Part shown: positions 32,628 to 41,187 of the stretch, piece by piece
How positions within the stretch are numbered: the stretch's first letter is position 1
How the letters are laid out: the number at the start of each line of letters is the position of its first letter
NCBI GenBank assembly: GCA_964384465.1
Contig: CAYLLT010000010.1
Span: forward strand, 1-64,000
Reading direction: 5' to 3'
DNA from: CAYLLT01 sp964384465
GTDB lineage: Bacteria > Planctomycetota > Phycisphaerae > UBA1845 > PWPN01
DNA: 64,000 nucleotides
Notes under the pieces: model-generated
Databases searched by the model: none
Told to the model about the DNA's origin: nothing
The model's input: only the letters and a program-made list of their open reading frames with translations
Made by a program: the position numbers and the translations under genes

Positions 32628-34364
32628 TTACACGAATAATGGGACATGTTTGAAGGCGGCGACATCGACGAGACCGCGGTCGGTCAGCTTCAGGTCGCCG
32701 ATGACCGAGAGGCTCATGAACGACAGGGTCATGAACGGATGAGAGAGCGTACAGCCGAGGGAGTGAGCGGCGGCCTGTACGGCGGTGAGCTGCTGGACGA
32801 CGGTGCTCGCGGGGGCGTCCGAAAGCAATCCTGCGATCGGCAACGGCAGGTCGGCGATGACCTGGCCGTCGGCGACCGCACACAATCCGCCGCGGATTTT
32901 CACCAGGTGAACGGCGGCGGCGAGCATGTCGCGGTCGTTTGTGCCGACCACGATGATGTTGTGGGCGTCGTGGGCGACGGTGCCGGCGATGGCGCCGCGT
33001 TTGAGGCCGAAGCCGCGGACGAGGCCGAGGCCGATGTTGCCGCTGGCGGCGTGACGCTCGATGACGGCCATCTTGAGCAGATCACGGCGGGGATCGGCGA
33101 CAACGCGGCCGTCCTGCACCGTGGGCGGTTCTCGGAGCTCGCGGGTCTGCAACTGGTCGGGGATGACCTGGATCACGCGGGCGAGGCGCTCCGGGCCGTC
33201 CGGCATCGGGATGAGAAAATCCTCCGGGGTGAGCCAGCGGACGTTGACGCTGGAGCGGAGGCGGGCCAGGCCTTCTTTTTCTGTCTGGCGCGGCGCGACA
33301 CACTCGCCGTCGGCGGCGACCAGCTCGCCCTCTTTGTACACGCGGGTGACGCGGCAGTCGTTGAGGTTGTTCAATATTGCCAGGTTCGCGAGATAGCCGG
33401 GGCCGACGGCGCCGATGTCGTGCAGGCCGTAGTAGCGGGCGGCGTTGAAGGAAGCGAGGCGGATGGCGTGGGCGGGCTTCAGGCCGGCGGCGATGGAGCG
33501 GCGGACCATGTGGTCGATCTGGCCCTCGCTGAGCAGATCGTCCACGTGCTTGTCGTCGGTGACGAACATGAATCGGGTGACGGTCTCGGGCGTGACCAGC
33601 GGCAGGAGGGCGTCAAGGTTACGGGCGGCTGAACCCTCGCGGATCATGACGTGCATGCCGAGTCGGAGCTTTTCGGCGGCTTCGCCGAGCGTGGTGGCTT
33701 CGTGATCGCTGCGGATGCCGGCGGAGATGTAGGCGCAGAGGTCGCGTCCGCTGAGGCCGGGGCAGTGGCCGTCGATCGGGCCGACCTGGGCGGAGCCGAC
33801 GATGCGGATTTTGTCGAGCACGTCGGGGTCTTTGTTGATGACGCCGGGGTAGTTCATCATTTCGGCGAGGCCGCGGACCCAGCGATCGCTGAGGAAGGGA
33901 AGCAGATCGACCGCCGACAGCTCCGCGCCGGACGATTCCAGGTGCGAGGCGGGCACGCAGCTCGACAGCATGACGTAGATGTGAATCGGGCAGTATTTGC
34001 TGGCCCGCAGGATGAAGCGGATGCCCTCTACGCCCATGACGTTGGCGATCTCGTGGGGGTCGGCCATGACGGCGGTGGTGCCGCAGCGGACGACGGTGCG
34101 GGCGAATTCGGGCACCGAGAGCATCGACGATTCGATATGCACGTGGGCGTCAATGAAGCCGGGGCAAAGCACCTGGCCTTTGAGATCCACAACTTCTTTG
34201 CCTTCGTAGCGCCCGATACCCGCGATCCGGTCCCCCGCAACGGCCACATCGGCTTCGTCCACCGTGTTCGTGAACACGTTGACAAACGAGCCGTTGCGAA
34301 AAACCAGGTTCGCCGGCTTGCGGCCCGCCGCCACATCGATGAGATGTTCGAGAGAAGTGTTCAT
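32628..34364 (-). CDS. ade: Adenine deaminase
   Basis: 578 residues, an amidohydrolase-superfamily enzyme converting adenine to hypoxanthine. Metal-binding PGFIDAHVHIESSML and GTTAVMADPHEIANVMG are diagnostic of the bacterial Ade family, and the C-terminal part with VGTNDRDMLAA is in place. Length is normal. The xdhC- and mobA-like genes lie upstream on the same strand, and together they fit purine breakdown through hypoxanthine and xanthine, with maturation factors for a molybdenum hydroxylase that is not itself in the window. Confidence 0.93.
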   Translation of the reverse strand: MNTSLEHLIDVAAGRKPANLVFRNGSFVNVFTNTVDEADVAVAGDRIAGIGRYEGKEVVDLKGQVLCPGFIDAHVHIESSMLSVPEFARTVVRCGTTAVMADPHEIANVMGVEGIRFILRASKYCPIHIYVMLSSCVPASHLESSGAELSAVDLLPFLSDRWVRGLAEMMNYPGVINKDPDVLDKIRIVGSAQVGPIDGHCPGLSGRDLCAYISAGIRSDHEATTLGEAAEKLRLGMHVMIREGSAARNLDALLPLVTPETVTRFMFVTDDKHVDDLLSEGQIDHMVRRSIAAGLKPAHAIRLASFNAARYYGLHDIGAVGPGYLANLAILNNLNDCRVTRVYKEGELVAADGECVAPRQTEKEGLARLRSSVNVRWLTPEDFLIPMPDGPERLARVIQVIPDQLQTRELREPPTVQDGRVVADPRRDLLKMAVIERHAASGNIGLGLVRGFGLKRGAIAGTVAHDAHNIIVVGTNDRDMLAAAVHLVKIRGGLCAVADGQVIADLPLPIAGLLSDAPASTVVQQLTAVQAAAHSLGCTLSHPFMTLSFMSLSVIGDLKLTDRGLVDVAAFKHVPLFV

Positions 34365-34482
34365 GTCCGACCCGTCTTAACCCGACCGCTGCCGTCAGGC
34401 AAGAACCCACTGCGATGTCATCCCGGTACGGTGGGATCGGCTTAAGCCCATCAGTCCCTGCCGCCAGCTGGCGCTGTGGGAT

Positions 34483-34606
34483 CGGCTTCAGCCGATTAGT
34501 CCTTGCCACCAGCTTTAGCTGGTGGAAACCGCCTCTTGTCTTTCACTCTTGAGCCGGGCTTCAGCCGGCTTTCGAGGCCACACGAGAAGCCGGCTGAAGC
34601 CCGGCC
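34483..34606. repeat. Cluster of three hairpin repeats at the mobA-like 3' end
   Basis: ATCGGCTTCAGCCGAT (34483-34498), CCACCAGCTTTAGCTGGTGG (34507-34526) and a 19-bp stem with arms 34552-34570 and 34588-34606 (GCCGGGCTTCAGCCGGCTT). The last two are translated as the C-terminus of the nucleotidyltransferase. Confidence 0.75.
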
Positions 34607-35305
34607 CGTCTCGTCCAGGAAATCTCGCGCCCGCTGCAAGTCCTCCGGCGTATCCACGTCGATCAGGATCCCCGGCTCGTCGACTTCGACGATCTTCACG
34701 CGATCCGCGTGCAGTGTGCGAACTTCGTTCAGCCCGCGGGACGGCGGCCACGACAGCACGTCGAACACGATGTCCCCCGGCAACACAATCGGATGACCCC
34801 GCCGCCCGGCGTGACTGGCGATCACAATCCGCGATGGATCCTGCACAAACCCTTCGATGCATTCGTTGATCGCCGCCGGCGTGATGCAGGGATGATCGCC
34901 GGGACAGATCAGGCAGCCAGAGGGGGAGAGAGGGAGAGAGGGAGAGGGGGAGAGGGGATCCCGCGGGATGTTCTGAAGGCCGAGTTGGATGGATTCGATC
35001 ATCTCGCTGTCGGGGCGGTCGTTCACCACGTATATTCGCCGGGTTGTCTCCGGGCGTTGTGTTCTGATCGTCTCCCTAATCAGAGGGTTCACTACCACGA
35101 TCACGCCTACGACGCCTGACACGTCCAATGCATCCAGGACAGCAGCCAGCATCGCCCGGTCGCCGATATCCGCGAGTTGCTTGGGTGGGGACGAATCGCT
35201 TCCGCGTTCCGCGTTTCGCGTTCCGCGTTTGAATCGCCGCCCCAGCCCCGCGGCGGGCACGATTGCCCACACCCGCGGTCCTTTCGTATGTTTCTCACTT
35301 CTCAC
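34496..35305 (-). CDS. MobA/MocA-like nucleotidyltransferase carrying several repeat insertions
   Basis: 269 residues, GT-A-type nucleotidyltransferase. The opening WAIVPAAGLGRRF and the distant PKQLADIGD form the nucleotide-binding signature, normally close together but split here by KRGTRNAERG coded by a CGCGTTCCGCGTT repeat (35206-35240). LICPGDHPCITPAAIN is the MocA-type metal motif. Just before it, residues about 116-128 (Pro/Ser/Leu-rich) come from a GA-type repeat (34921-34958). The last 30 or so residues are repeat-derived hairpins. The GTG at 35305 overlaps the xdhC stop; the ancestral start may be the GTG at 35272. It probably loads the Mo cofactor for xanthine dehydrogenase with CMP or a similar group. 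Confidence 0.75.
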   Translation of the reverse strand: MRSEKHTKGPRVWAIVPAAGLGRRFKRGTRNAERGSDSSPPKQLADIGDRAMLAAVLDALDVSGVVGVIVVVNPLIRETIRTQRPETTRRIYVVNDRPDSEMIESIQLGLQNIPRDPLSPSPSLPLSPSGCLICPGDHPCITPAAINECIEGFVQDPSRIVIASHAGRRGHPIVLPGDIVFDVLSWPPSRGLNEVRTLHADRVKIVEVDEPGILIDVDTPEDLQRARDFLDETGRASAGFSCGLESRLKPGSRVKDKRRFPPAKAGGKD

Positions 35306-36252
35306 TTCTCACTTCTCGCTTCAAACGGCCCTTCGATCGCCTTGCACTTTGACTCCCGTCTGATCTGGATCAGCTCGGCCGCGATGCTGACCGCGATTTC
35401 CGGGACCGTGATCGCGCCGATGTCGAGGCCGATCGGCGAGTGGACGCGATCGAGCCTGGCCCGGTCCACGCCCAGTTCGGCCAGATCGTCGAAGATCAAC
35501 TTGATCTTGCGGCGGCTGCCGATCAGGCCGATGTATTTGGCCGGCGAATCGATGACCGCGTGCAGGGCCTGCTCGTCGTGGTTGTGGCCGCGCGTCACCA
35601 CGACGACATAAGTATTTCCATCGATCGGCCACGATCGCAGGCGCTCGGCGATATCGCCGGCAACGGCTTCAATGGGCGGCGGCAGGCGGTCGGGCTGCAT
35701 CAGGTCCGGGCGGTCGTCAACCACGGCCACGCGAAAATCGAGCGGCAGTGCGAGGCGGGCCAGCGCGGCCCCGACGTGGCCGGCGCCGGCAATCAACAGG
35801 GTGGGGACGGCCTCGATATGAACGCGATATTCGATCGGCCGGCCTTCCTGCTGAATGCGGAGCGAGACGTCCGCCGCCCGCTGCTCGCGGATGCGCTCGA
35901 TGGCGGCGCGGAATGCGGTTGTATCCGTTCGATCGCCCACCGGCATGACGGCGATCTCCATCTTGCCGCCGCAGATCAGGCCGTCGTCCCAGCCGTAATC
36001 GTGATTGAGCTGGAACGAGAGCAGGCCGGACTGCGATGCGGCGAGCATTTCCAAAGCCTGCCGCCGCACCTCCGCCTCGACGCATCCGCCGCCGAGCGTT
36101 CCCTCGATGCGGCCGTCCGCGTGCAGCAGCAGCATGGCCCCGGCCGTCTGAGGCGTCGAGCCGCGGCTGTTGACCACGGTGCAGAGGGCGCAGGGCTGCC
36201 CGGATTCCACCCGACTGATGAGCGACGAAAAGAGCTGTGCGTAAGCGTTCAT
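35302..36252 (-). CDS. XdhC/CoxI-family molybdenum hydroxylase maturation protein
   Basis: 316 residues from the ATG at 36252. The N-terminal XdhC_CoxI domain has CTVVNSRGSTPQTAGAML and the GTLGGGCVEAEV motif; the C-terminal Rossmann domain has LLIAGAGHVGAALARLAL, VTRGHNHDEQAL and YIGLIGSRRKI. XdhC delivers sulfurated Mo cofactor to xanthine dehydrogenase. Its stop overlaps the start of the mobA-like gene by 4 bp, and that overlap lies inside a CACTTCTCACTTCT repeat (35290-35322), so the last residues (EARSEK) are repeat-coded. A frame extending up to 37137 is antisense to the MEMO gene and is rejected. Confidence 0.88.
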   Translation of the reverse strand: MNAYAQLFSSLISRVESGQPCALCTVVNSRGSTPQTAGAMLLLHADGRIEGTLGGGCVEAEVRRQALEMLAASQSGLLSFQLNHDYGWDDGLICGGKMEIAVMPVGDRTDTTAFRAAIERIREQRAADVSLRIQQEGRPIEYRVHIEAVPTLLIAGAGHVGAALARLALPLDFRVAVVDDRPDLMQPDRLPPPIEAVAGDIAERLRSWPIDGNTYVVVVTRGHNHDEQALHAVIDSPAKYIGLIGSRRKIKLIFDDLAELGVDRARLDRVHSPIGLDIGAITVPEIAVSIAAELIQIRRESKCKAIEGPFEARSEK

Positions 36253-36285
36253 CGAATTGTTATTATAACAAACGAGCGGCGATCT

Positions 36286-36352
36286 GATCCGAGCCGCGAC
36301 CGTGAGGGAGCGGAGCATGTCAAACCGCTCCCTCACGGTCGCGGCTCGGATC
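36286..36352. repeat. Perfect 28-bp inverted repeat, CCGAGCCGCGACCGTGAGGG family, copy 1
   Basis: Arms 36286-36313 and 36325-36352 are exact complements around an 11-nt loop. The same arms recur at 57702-57764 with a different loop. It sits between the divergent xdhC and MEMO genes. Confidence 0.9.
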
Positions 36353-36420
36353 GCGTCGAGTCCATGATGACAATTGCTTGATTTGAGCGTCAAGAGGATA
36401 ATAGCACCGGAGAGTTCATC

Positions 36421-37335
36421 ATGCCGGTCCGCGAGCCAGCCGTGGCGGGGCAGTTCTACCCGGACGATTCCGAGGAGTGCCGGGCTGAGGCCGAACATTA
36501 CGTGTCCATATCCGGGTTGCCAATCGCCGGTGAAGCCGGCATGAGCCGGGCAATCGGCGGAATCGTCCCCCACGCCGGTTGGGTGTGCAGCGGGGCGGTT
36601 GCGGCCGAGGTGATCCGATCGCTGGCCGCGGACCCATCCGTCGAAACGTTCGTCGTTTTTGGCGCGGTGCATCGGCCGCGCGGGTCTGTCGCGTCGGTGT
36701 TCACATCCGGGTCTTGGCGGACGCCCCTTGGAGAGATCGCGATCGATGAACAACTGGCCAGGGCGGTCGCACGGGCTTCTCCGCTGATCGAAGAGGATTC
36801 GGCGGCACACGAGCCGGAGCACTCGATCGAAGTGGAAGTGCCTTTCATTCAATTGTTGGCTCCGTCGGTAAAGCTGCTGCCGGTGATGGTGCCCCCGGTT
36901 GCATCGGCCCATGAGATCGGTCGCGTGGTGGCGGAGCAGGCGGCGGTGCTGGGTCGCCGCGTCGTGTTCGTCGCGTCCACCGATCTGACCCACTATGGGC
37001 CGCGCTATCATTTCGCACCGATCGGTGTGGGGCTCGAAGGCATTCGGTGGGCGAAGGAGGTCAACGACGAGCGAATGCTGGGCCTCGTTCTCGGAATGAA
37101 GGCGGAACAAGTGGTGGATGAAGCCCGCGCTCACCACAACGCATGCGGCAGCGGCGCGGTAGCGGCCATGATCGCGGCGTCACGACATGCGGGGGCGAAC
37201 GCCGCCCGCCTGCTCCAGCACACGAACAGCTACGAGGTGCTGCGGAGCCGGTTGGGCGAGATGGACGACGCCGTCGGCTATGCGGGGGTATTGCTAGGTG
37301 TGATTGCGGATTGCGGATTGCGAATTGCGGAATGA
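36421..37335 (+). CDS. AmmeMemoRadiSam system protein B (MEMO family)
   Basis: 304 residues. The opening PVREPAVAGQFYPDD and PHAGWVCSGAVAAEVIRSL are diagnostic; conserved His residues and ASTDLTHYGPRY form the metal-binding pocket of MEMO1 proteins. These proteins usually accompany an AMMECR1 protein and a radical SAM protein, neither of which is in the window; the shared function is unknown. The final residues (IADCGLRIAE) come from GCGGATT repeats, so the original protein probably ended about ten residues earlier. Confidence 0.9.
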   Translation: MPVREPAVAGQFYPDDSEECRAEAEHYVSISGLPIAGEAGMSRAIGGIVPHAGWVCSGAVAAEVIRSLAADPSVETFVVFGAVHRPRGSVASVFTSGSWRTPLGEIAIDEQLARAVARASPLIEEDSAAHEPEHSIEVEVPFIQLLAPSVKLLPVMVPPVASAHEIGRVVAEQAAVLGRRVVFVASTDLTHYGPRYHFAPIGVGLEGIRWAKEVNDERMLGLVLGMKAEQVVDEARAHHNACGSGAVAAMIAASRHAGANAARLLQHTNSYEVLRSRLGEMDDAVGYAGVLLGVIADCGLRIAE

Positions 37336-37366
37336 ACGACGGCGAATCCAACCACAATCCGCAATT
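37303..37366 (+). repeat. GCGGATT-type repeat across the MEMO gene stop
   Basis: Imperfect ATTGCGGATTGCGG units run through the last ten codons, and a complementary AATCCGCAATT follows at 37358-37368. Same family as the insertion in the TPR gene at 28781. Confidence 0.7.
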
Positions 37367-37412
37367 CTAAGTCTTGACCCCCGACTGCGATTCCCGAACA
37401 ATACGCGATAAC

Positions 37413-38582
37413 ATGCCTGAACCGATTTCACCCCTGCCACAACCGCCGGCTTCCGCCGAACCGGACAAAGACGCTCCGCCTCCGAACGAAGCCGCTCCGC
37501 CGATGACTTCGCGGCTGATGGCGCGTTTATTTATCGTGCCGCTGTTGATTGTGCTCATGATCGTGGGGTCCTCCGTCGTGGTGGTGCTCTTGTTCGGGTG
37601 GATCACCACCAGCCGGGAGGAGTCCGTCGAAAAGCTGCTCGACCGCATCGAGGCCGGCGCGGGCGACAAGATCATGAGCGTGGCATTGCTGCCCCGCGAT
37701 AAGGAGGTCTGGCAGGCGGCGATGGAATTGGCGTCGCGGCTCCAGTCGGACGATCCGCGGACGCTGCCGCCGGAAAAGCGGCCGGAGATCGCCGTGCGGA
37801 TCGAAGCGCTGCTGGATCGCACGCGCGGCGTGGAGCAGACCACGATGGGTCAGGAGATGCAGCAGTTTCTGCTGACGGCGCTGGGGCATTTGAAGCAGCC
37901 GACGAGCGTCGAAGTGCTGGCGAAATACGCGACCGATGAGAAGCAGCCGATCGCGGTGCGGCGGCACGCCCTGGACGGGCTGGTGCTGATGCGCGAGTTG
38001 CCGGCGGCCCGGTCGGCACTACCTGAGCTGCTGCCGTTGATCGATTCGGCGGAATCGACTCTGCGGGTTGCCGGCACGGCGGCGATCGGGGCGCTGGCCC
38101 AGCCGGGCGACAGCGTGGCCCTCAGTGGGCTCACCGCCGCTTATCGAAGCAACGATCGGGAGGTCGTCTGGAATGCGACGCTGGCTTTGGCCAGGCTTCG
38201 AAGCAAGGTGTGCGTGCCGACGCTCAAGGACATGCTGAGCCGCGGTTACTGGGAGAGCATCAAGCTGGACAGCGCGACTCCAACCAAGTCGGGACAGGGG
38301 GATCTGAATCTGACAGCGGTGCAGGTGGATGGGTACCTGATGCTGTCGATTGAGGCGGCGGAGCAGTCGCGAGATCCTGCCCTTGAGCCGGCGGTGGAGA
38401 AGTTGACGCAGGATCGATCGCTTCAGGTGCGCGACCGCGCGAGCAAGGCGCTGCATCAATGGTCTTCGCCGGGAACGTCGCCATCGGCTCGGGCGCTTCA
38501 GCGTTTCGATCTTCGTGTCCCCCACCCGGGCTTAGCCCGGATGGGCCACCCATACCACCCACGCCCGGACGGTGTCGCATGA
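37413..38582 (+). CDS. Membrane-anchored HEAT-repeat protein
   Basis: 389 residues from the ATG at 37413. A Pro-rich start leads into a single transmembrane helix (ARLFIVPLLIVLMIVGSSVV). An alpha-helical repeat domain with HEAT-like units (for example VRRHALDGLVLMRELPAARS, and STLRVAGTAAIGALAQPGD) fills the rest, likely a scaffold on the membrane. The final 25 residues (about 38509-38579) read HPGLARMGHPYHPRPD and come from an intergenic-type repeat. The stop overlaps pyrK by ATGA. Confidence 0.72.
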   Translation: MPEPISPLPQPPASAEPDKDAPPPNEAAPPMTSRLMARLFIVPLLIVLMIVGSSVVVVLLFGWITTSREESVEKLLDRIEAGAGDKIMSVALLPRDKEVWQAAMELASRLQSDDPRTLPPEKRPEIAVRIEALLDRTRGVEQTTMGQEMQQFLLTALGHLKQPTSVEVLAKYATDEKQPIAVRRHALDGLVLMRELPAARSALPELLPLIDSAESTLRVAGTAAIGALAQPGDSVALSGLTAAYRSNDREVVWNATLALARLRSKVCVPTLKDMLSRGYWESIKLDSATPTKSGQGDLNLTAVQVDGYLMLSIEAAEQSRDPALEPAVEKLTQDRSLQVRDRASKALHQWSSPGTSPSARALQRFDLRVPHPGLARMGHPYHPRPDGVA

Positions 38583-39490
38583 CGGCCGCCGAAACTGCGA
38601 TCCCGACTGGACGCGGTGTCTTTCTCACGCGGGTGGTCAGTAATGAGCCGATCTGCCGCGAGCATTACCGGTTCGTGCTGGAGATGGAGGATTTTCCCGC
38701 CGCGGCGCCGGGGCAGTTTATGCAAATCCTGTGCGGCGAGCCGTCCGACGAGTCGTGGCGGGGCAGCACGTTCATTCGCCGGCCGTTCAGCATTGGCGGG
38801 TTGCGACGAATCGGCCGGCGATGCGAGATCGATATCCTGCATCGTGCGGTGGGGCCGGGGACGCGATGGCTTTCGCAACTGAAAAGCGGTGATGCGGTGA
38901 GTATTCTCGGCCCGCTCGGCCGGCCGTTTTCGGTGCGCGACGATCGCCCGCTCGCGTATCTGGTCGGCGGCGGGATCGGTCTGCCTCCGCTGATCTGGCT
39001 GGCACAGGTGCTGCGGGGGGCAGACAAAAAGGTGATTGCGTTTGTCGGAGCGCGATCGGGCGATCTCATTCCGATGACACGCAACGCTGATGTGGACATC
39101 GTCGGGGACGAGTGCACGCGAGCGTTCGCCGAGTTCGCCGAACACGACGCACCGGTCGTGCTCTCCACTGACGACGGCTCGCTCGGTGCCCGCGGGCGCA
39201 TTCCCGATGTTTTCGCCGACTATCTGGACCGGCACGCCGAAGAGGCCCGATCCGCAGCGATCTACACGTGCGGCCCGGATCCGATGATGCACGCCGTCGC
39301 ACGCATCGCGGAAGATCGCGACATCCCCTGCCAGGTTTGCCTCGAACGCGTGATGGCCTGCGGAATGGGCACCTGCCAATCCTGCGTTGTCGCCGTCCGT
39401 GATGCGGCCGCTGAAGACGGCTGGCGCTATCGGCTCTGCTGCACCGATGGGCCTGTCTTTGACAGCCGGATAATTATCTGGTCAAAGTAA
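38579..39490 (+). CDS. pyrK: Dihydroorotate dehydrogenase electron transfer subunit-like flavoprotein
   Basis: 303 residues from the ATG at 38579, overlapping the previous stop. The FAD-binding region has RRPFSIGGLRR, and the NAD-binding region VGGGIGLPPLIWLAQVL. A C-terminal 2Fe-2S cluster is formed by Cys residues in ERVMACGMGTCQSCVV and the later LCCTDGPVF. PyrK passes electrons from the PyrD FMN to NAD in pyrimidine synthesis. PyrD is not adjacent, so a related sulfide dehydrogenase-type role is possible, but the motifs favour PyrK. Confidence 0.88.
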   Translation: MTAAETAIPTGRGVFLTRVVSNEPICREHYRFVLEMEDFPAAAPGQFMQILCGEPSDESWRGSTFIRRPFSIGGLRRIGRRCEIDILHRAVGPGTRWLSQLKSGDAVSILGPLGRPFSVRDDRPLAYLVGGGIGLPPLIWLAQVLRGADKKVIAFVGARSGDLIPMTRNADVDIVGDECTRAFAEFAEHDAPVVLSTDDGSLGARGRIPDVFADYLDRHAEEARSAAIYTCGPDPMMHAVARIAEDRDIPCQVCLERVMACGMGTCQSCVVAVRDAAAEDGWRYRLCCTDGPVFDSRIIIWSK

Positions 39491-39508
39491 TGGGGCAGGA
39501 GACAAGCC

Positions 39509-40138
39509 ATGGACGATACTGATCAACCGGAGCTGCCAGACCGGACTGAATATCTAGGCGTCTACCGTCACGGGGTCATTCAACTGACAGGGGCGGTGGA
39601 TTGGGCGGACGAGACGCCGGTGACCGTGCGGGTTGCCGATTTCAAGCCGGGTGTGAGGGGTGAGGATTTCGGTAAAGTCATCATCGCCGGCTTCGGGATG
39701 GCGGGGCGCTGGATCGCCGATATTTTCGACCGGCACGACATCGATTACGTCATCGTCGAGCAGAATGCCGACACCATCCAGACGCAGCGCAAGCTCGGCC
39801 GGGATATCATCGAGGGCGATATCGCCGAGGAGGCGACGTTGCGGCGGGCGGGCATCGAGCAGGCGTCCATCCTGGCCCTGACGATCCCGGACGAAGAGGC
39901 TGTGCTGCGGGCTACGCGTGTGGCCCGCGCGCTGAAGCCGGGCATCTATATCGTTGCCCGGACGAACTATTCGTCGGCCGGCATGCTGGTCTCCCAGTGC
40001 GGGGCCGATGACGTGATCACAGCCGAGCTGGTGGTTGCCCGGCAGTTCTTTGAGATGCTGCTCCGGCGGATCAACCGGCCGCGGGCGAACGATGCGGCCC
40101 CGCCGGCGCGCAGCGAAGCGGACGTGATGCAGAAGTAA
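39509..40138 (+). CDS. TrkA-N (RCK)-domain protein with N-terminal GVIxL beta domain
   Basis: 209 residues. Residues about 10-48 (YRHGVIQLTGAVDWADETPV) resemble the small beta domain of DUF104/AF2212 antitoxin-like proteins. Residues about 52-190 are a TrkA-N Rossmann domain: KVIIAGFGMAGRWIADIF is the nucleotide loop, followed by VIVEQNADTIQ and GDIAEEATLRRAGI. RCK domains gate K+ channels and transporters in response to NAD(H) or nucleotides. No channel segment is encoded here, and the fusion is unusual. The pyrK gene ends 18 bp upstream. Confidence 0.78.
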   Translation: MDDTDQPELPDRTEYLGVYRHGVIQLTGAVDWADETPVTVRVADFKPGVRGEDFGKVIIAGFGMAGRWIADIFDRHDIDYVIVEQNADTIQTQRKLGRDIIEGDIAEEATLRRAGIEQASILALTIPDEEAVLRATRVARALKPGIYIVARTNYSSAGMLVSQCGADDVITAELVVARQFFEMLLRRINRPRANDAAPPARSEADVMQK

Positions 40139-40393
40139 ATCGAAAGGCGCCGCACGCGGCACCGCTAAACGGGGAGAACAGAGTCCTTCCATTCGAGCCG
40201 CTCACCAGACCCCGCGTTATCGGACACCCCCGCACAATCCATCCTTAAATCGAGCCGGACGGCCGTACCGCGGCTTTTATCTGACAAAGCTGAGTCCCGC
40301 ACTGGTCGATAACTGCTCAGTAGGAGAGCTTGTCGCAGGTGTGAACGCGGTGCGCGCCCCGTAGAGCCGAACTCCGCCCGGACAGAAGACAAT
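40139..40393. other. Intergenic region before motA
   Basis: No gene, hairpin or GA repeat seen. No convincing promoter for motA could be picked by eye. Confidence 0.4.
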
Positions 40394-41179
40394 ATGGATT
40401 TCGCAACACTTATCGGAATCTGCCTAGCGGTCGGCGCCATCCTCTGGGCGATGTACGAGGGGACGCACGGCCACTTGGACGCCTTCTTTTCCATGGAAGG
40501 GTTCGTGCTCGTGCTGGGCGGGTCGTTCGCGGCCGTATGCCTCTCGATGCCTCTTCGCTCCATCCTGAATATCTTTGGCTACCTGAAGACGTGGCTGTTC
40601 GCCAAAGAGACGGCCATACACGAGATCATCACGCAGATCGTCAGTTATGCGGAGATCGCCCGGCGCGAGGGCATCCTGTCGCTGGAGAAGGAAGTCCAGA
40701 AGCAGAACGACCCGTTCTTCAAGAAAGCCCTCCAGATGGCGGTGGACGGTATGGACGGGGACACCATCGAGAAGACGCTCCAGTTTCAGGTTCAGGCCCT
40801 GGCGGAGCGGCACAAGGCGGGCAAGAAGTTTTTCGAGTTGATGGGCAAGTACGGGCCGGGCTACGGACTGACCGCGACGCTGATCGGGCAGGTGGCGATG
40901 TTCCGCAACCTGGGCGGCGATTCGGCCGCCATCGGCCGGGCGCTGGCCATCGCCCTCATTGGAACGCTCTACGGCTGCCTGATCACCAACGTCATCTGCG
41001 GGCCCATTGCCGACAAGCTGGCACTCCGCTCCAGCGAAGAGCAGTTCGCCAAGGAGATCGTCATCGTAGGGATCAAGAGCATCCAGGCGGGCGACAACCC
41101 GCGCATCGTGGAGATGAAGCTGCATTCGTTCCTGTCGGATCGCGAGTTGGCGGCGCTGCCGAAGCCCGCGGCCGCTTAA
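40394..41179 (+). CDS. motA: Flagellar motor stator protein MotA
   Basis: 261 residues with four membrane segments. The last pair surrounds GPGYGLTATLIGQVAMF and IALIGTLYGCLITNVI, the conserved stator core with proline and glycine pattern. The cytoplasmic loop contains RREGILSLEKEV, which contacts the rotor in MotA. With MotB it forms the proton or sodium channel that drives flagellar rotation. motB follows after a full palindromic element, which would lie inside the joint transcript. Confidence 0.93.
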   Translation: MDFATLIGICLAVGAILWAMYEGTHGHLDAFFSMEGFVLVLGGSFAAVCLSMPLRSILNIFGYLKTWLFAKETAIHEIITQIVSYAEIARREGILSLEKEVQKQNDPFFKKALQMAVDGMDGDTIEKTLQFQVQALAERHKAGKKFFELMGKYGPGYGLTATLIGQVAMFRNLGGDSAAIGRALAIALIGTLYGCLITNVICGPIADKLALRSSEEQFAKEIVIVGIKSIQAGDNPRIVEMKLHSFLSDRELAALPKPAAA

Positions 41180-41187
41180 CAGAAGCT

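Noticed and set aside
32620..32883. N-terminal extension of the methyltransferase-GT2 protein
   Set aside because: Arg/His-rich antisense of adenine deaminase; the protein begins at 32619.
36253..37137. N-terminal extension of the XdhC protein
   Set aside because: Passes through a hairpin repeat and antisense of the MEMO gene; homology begins at the ATG at 36252.
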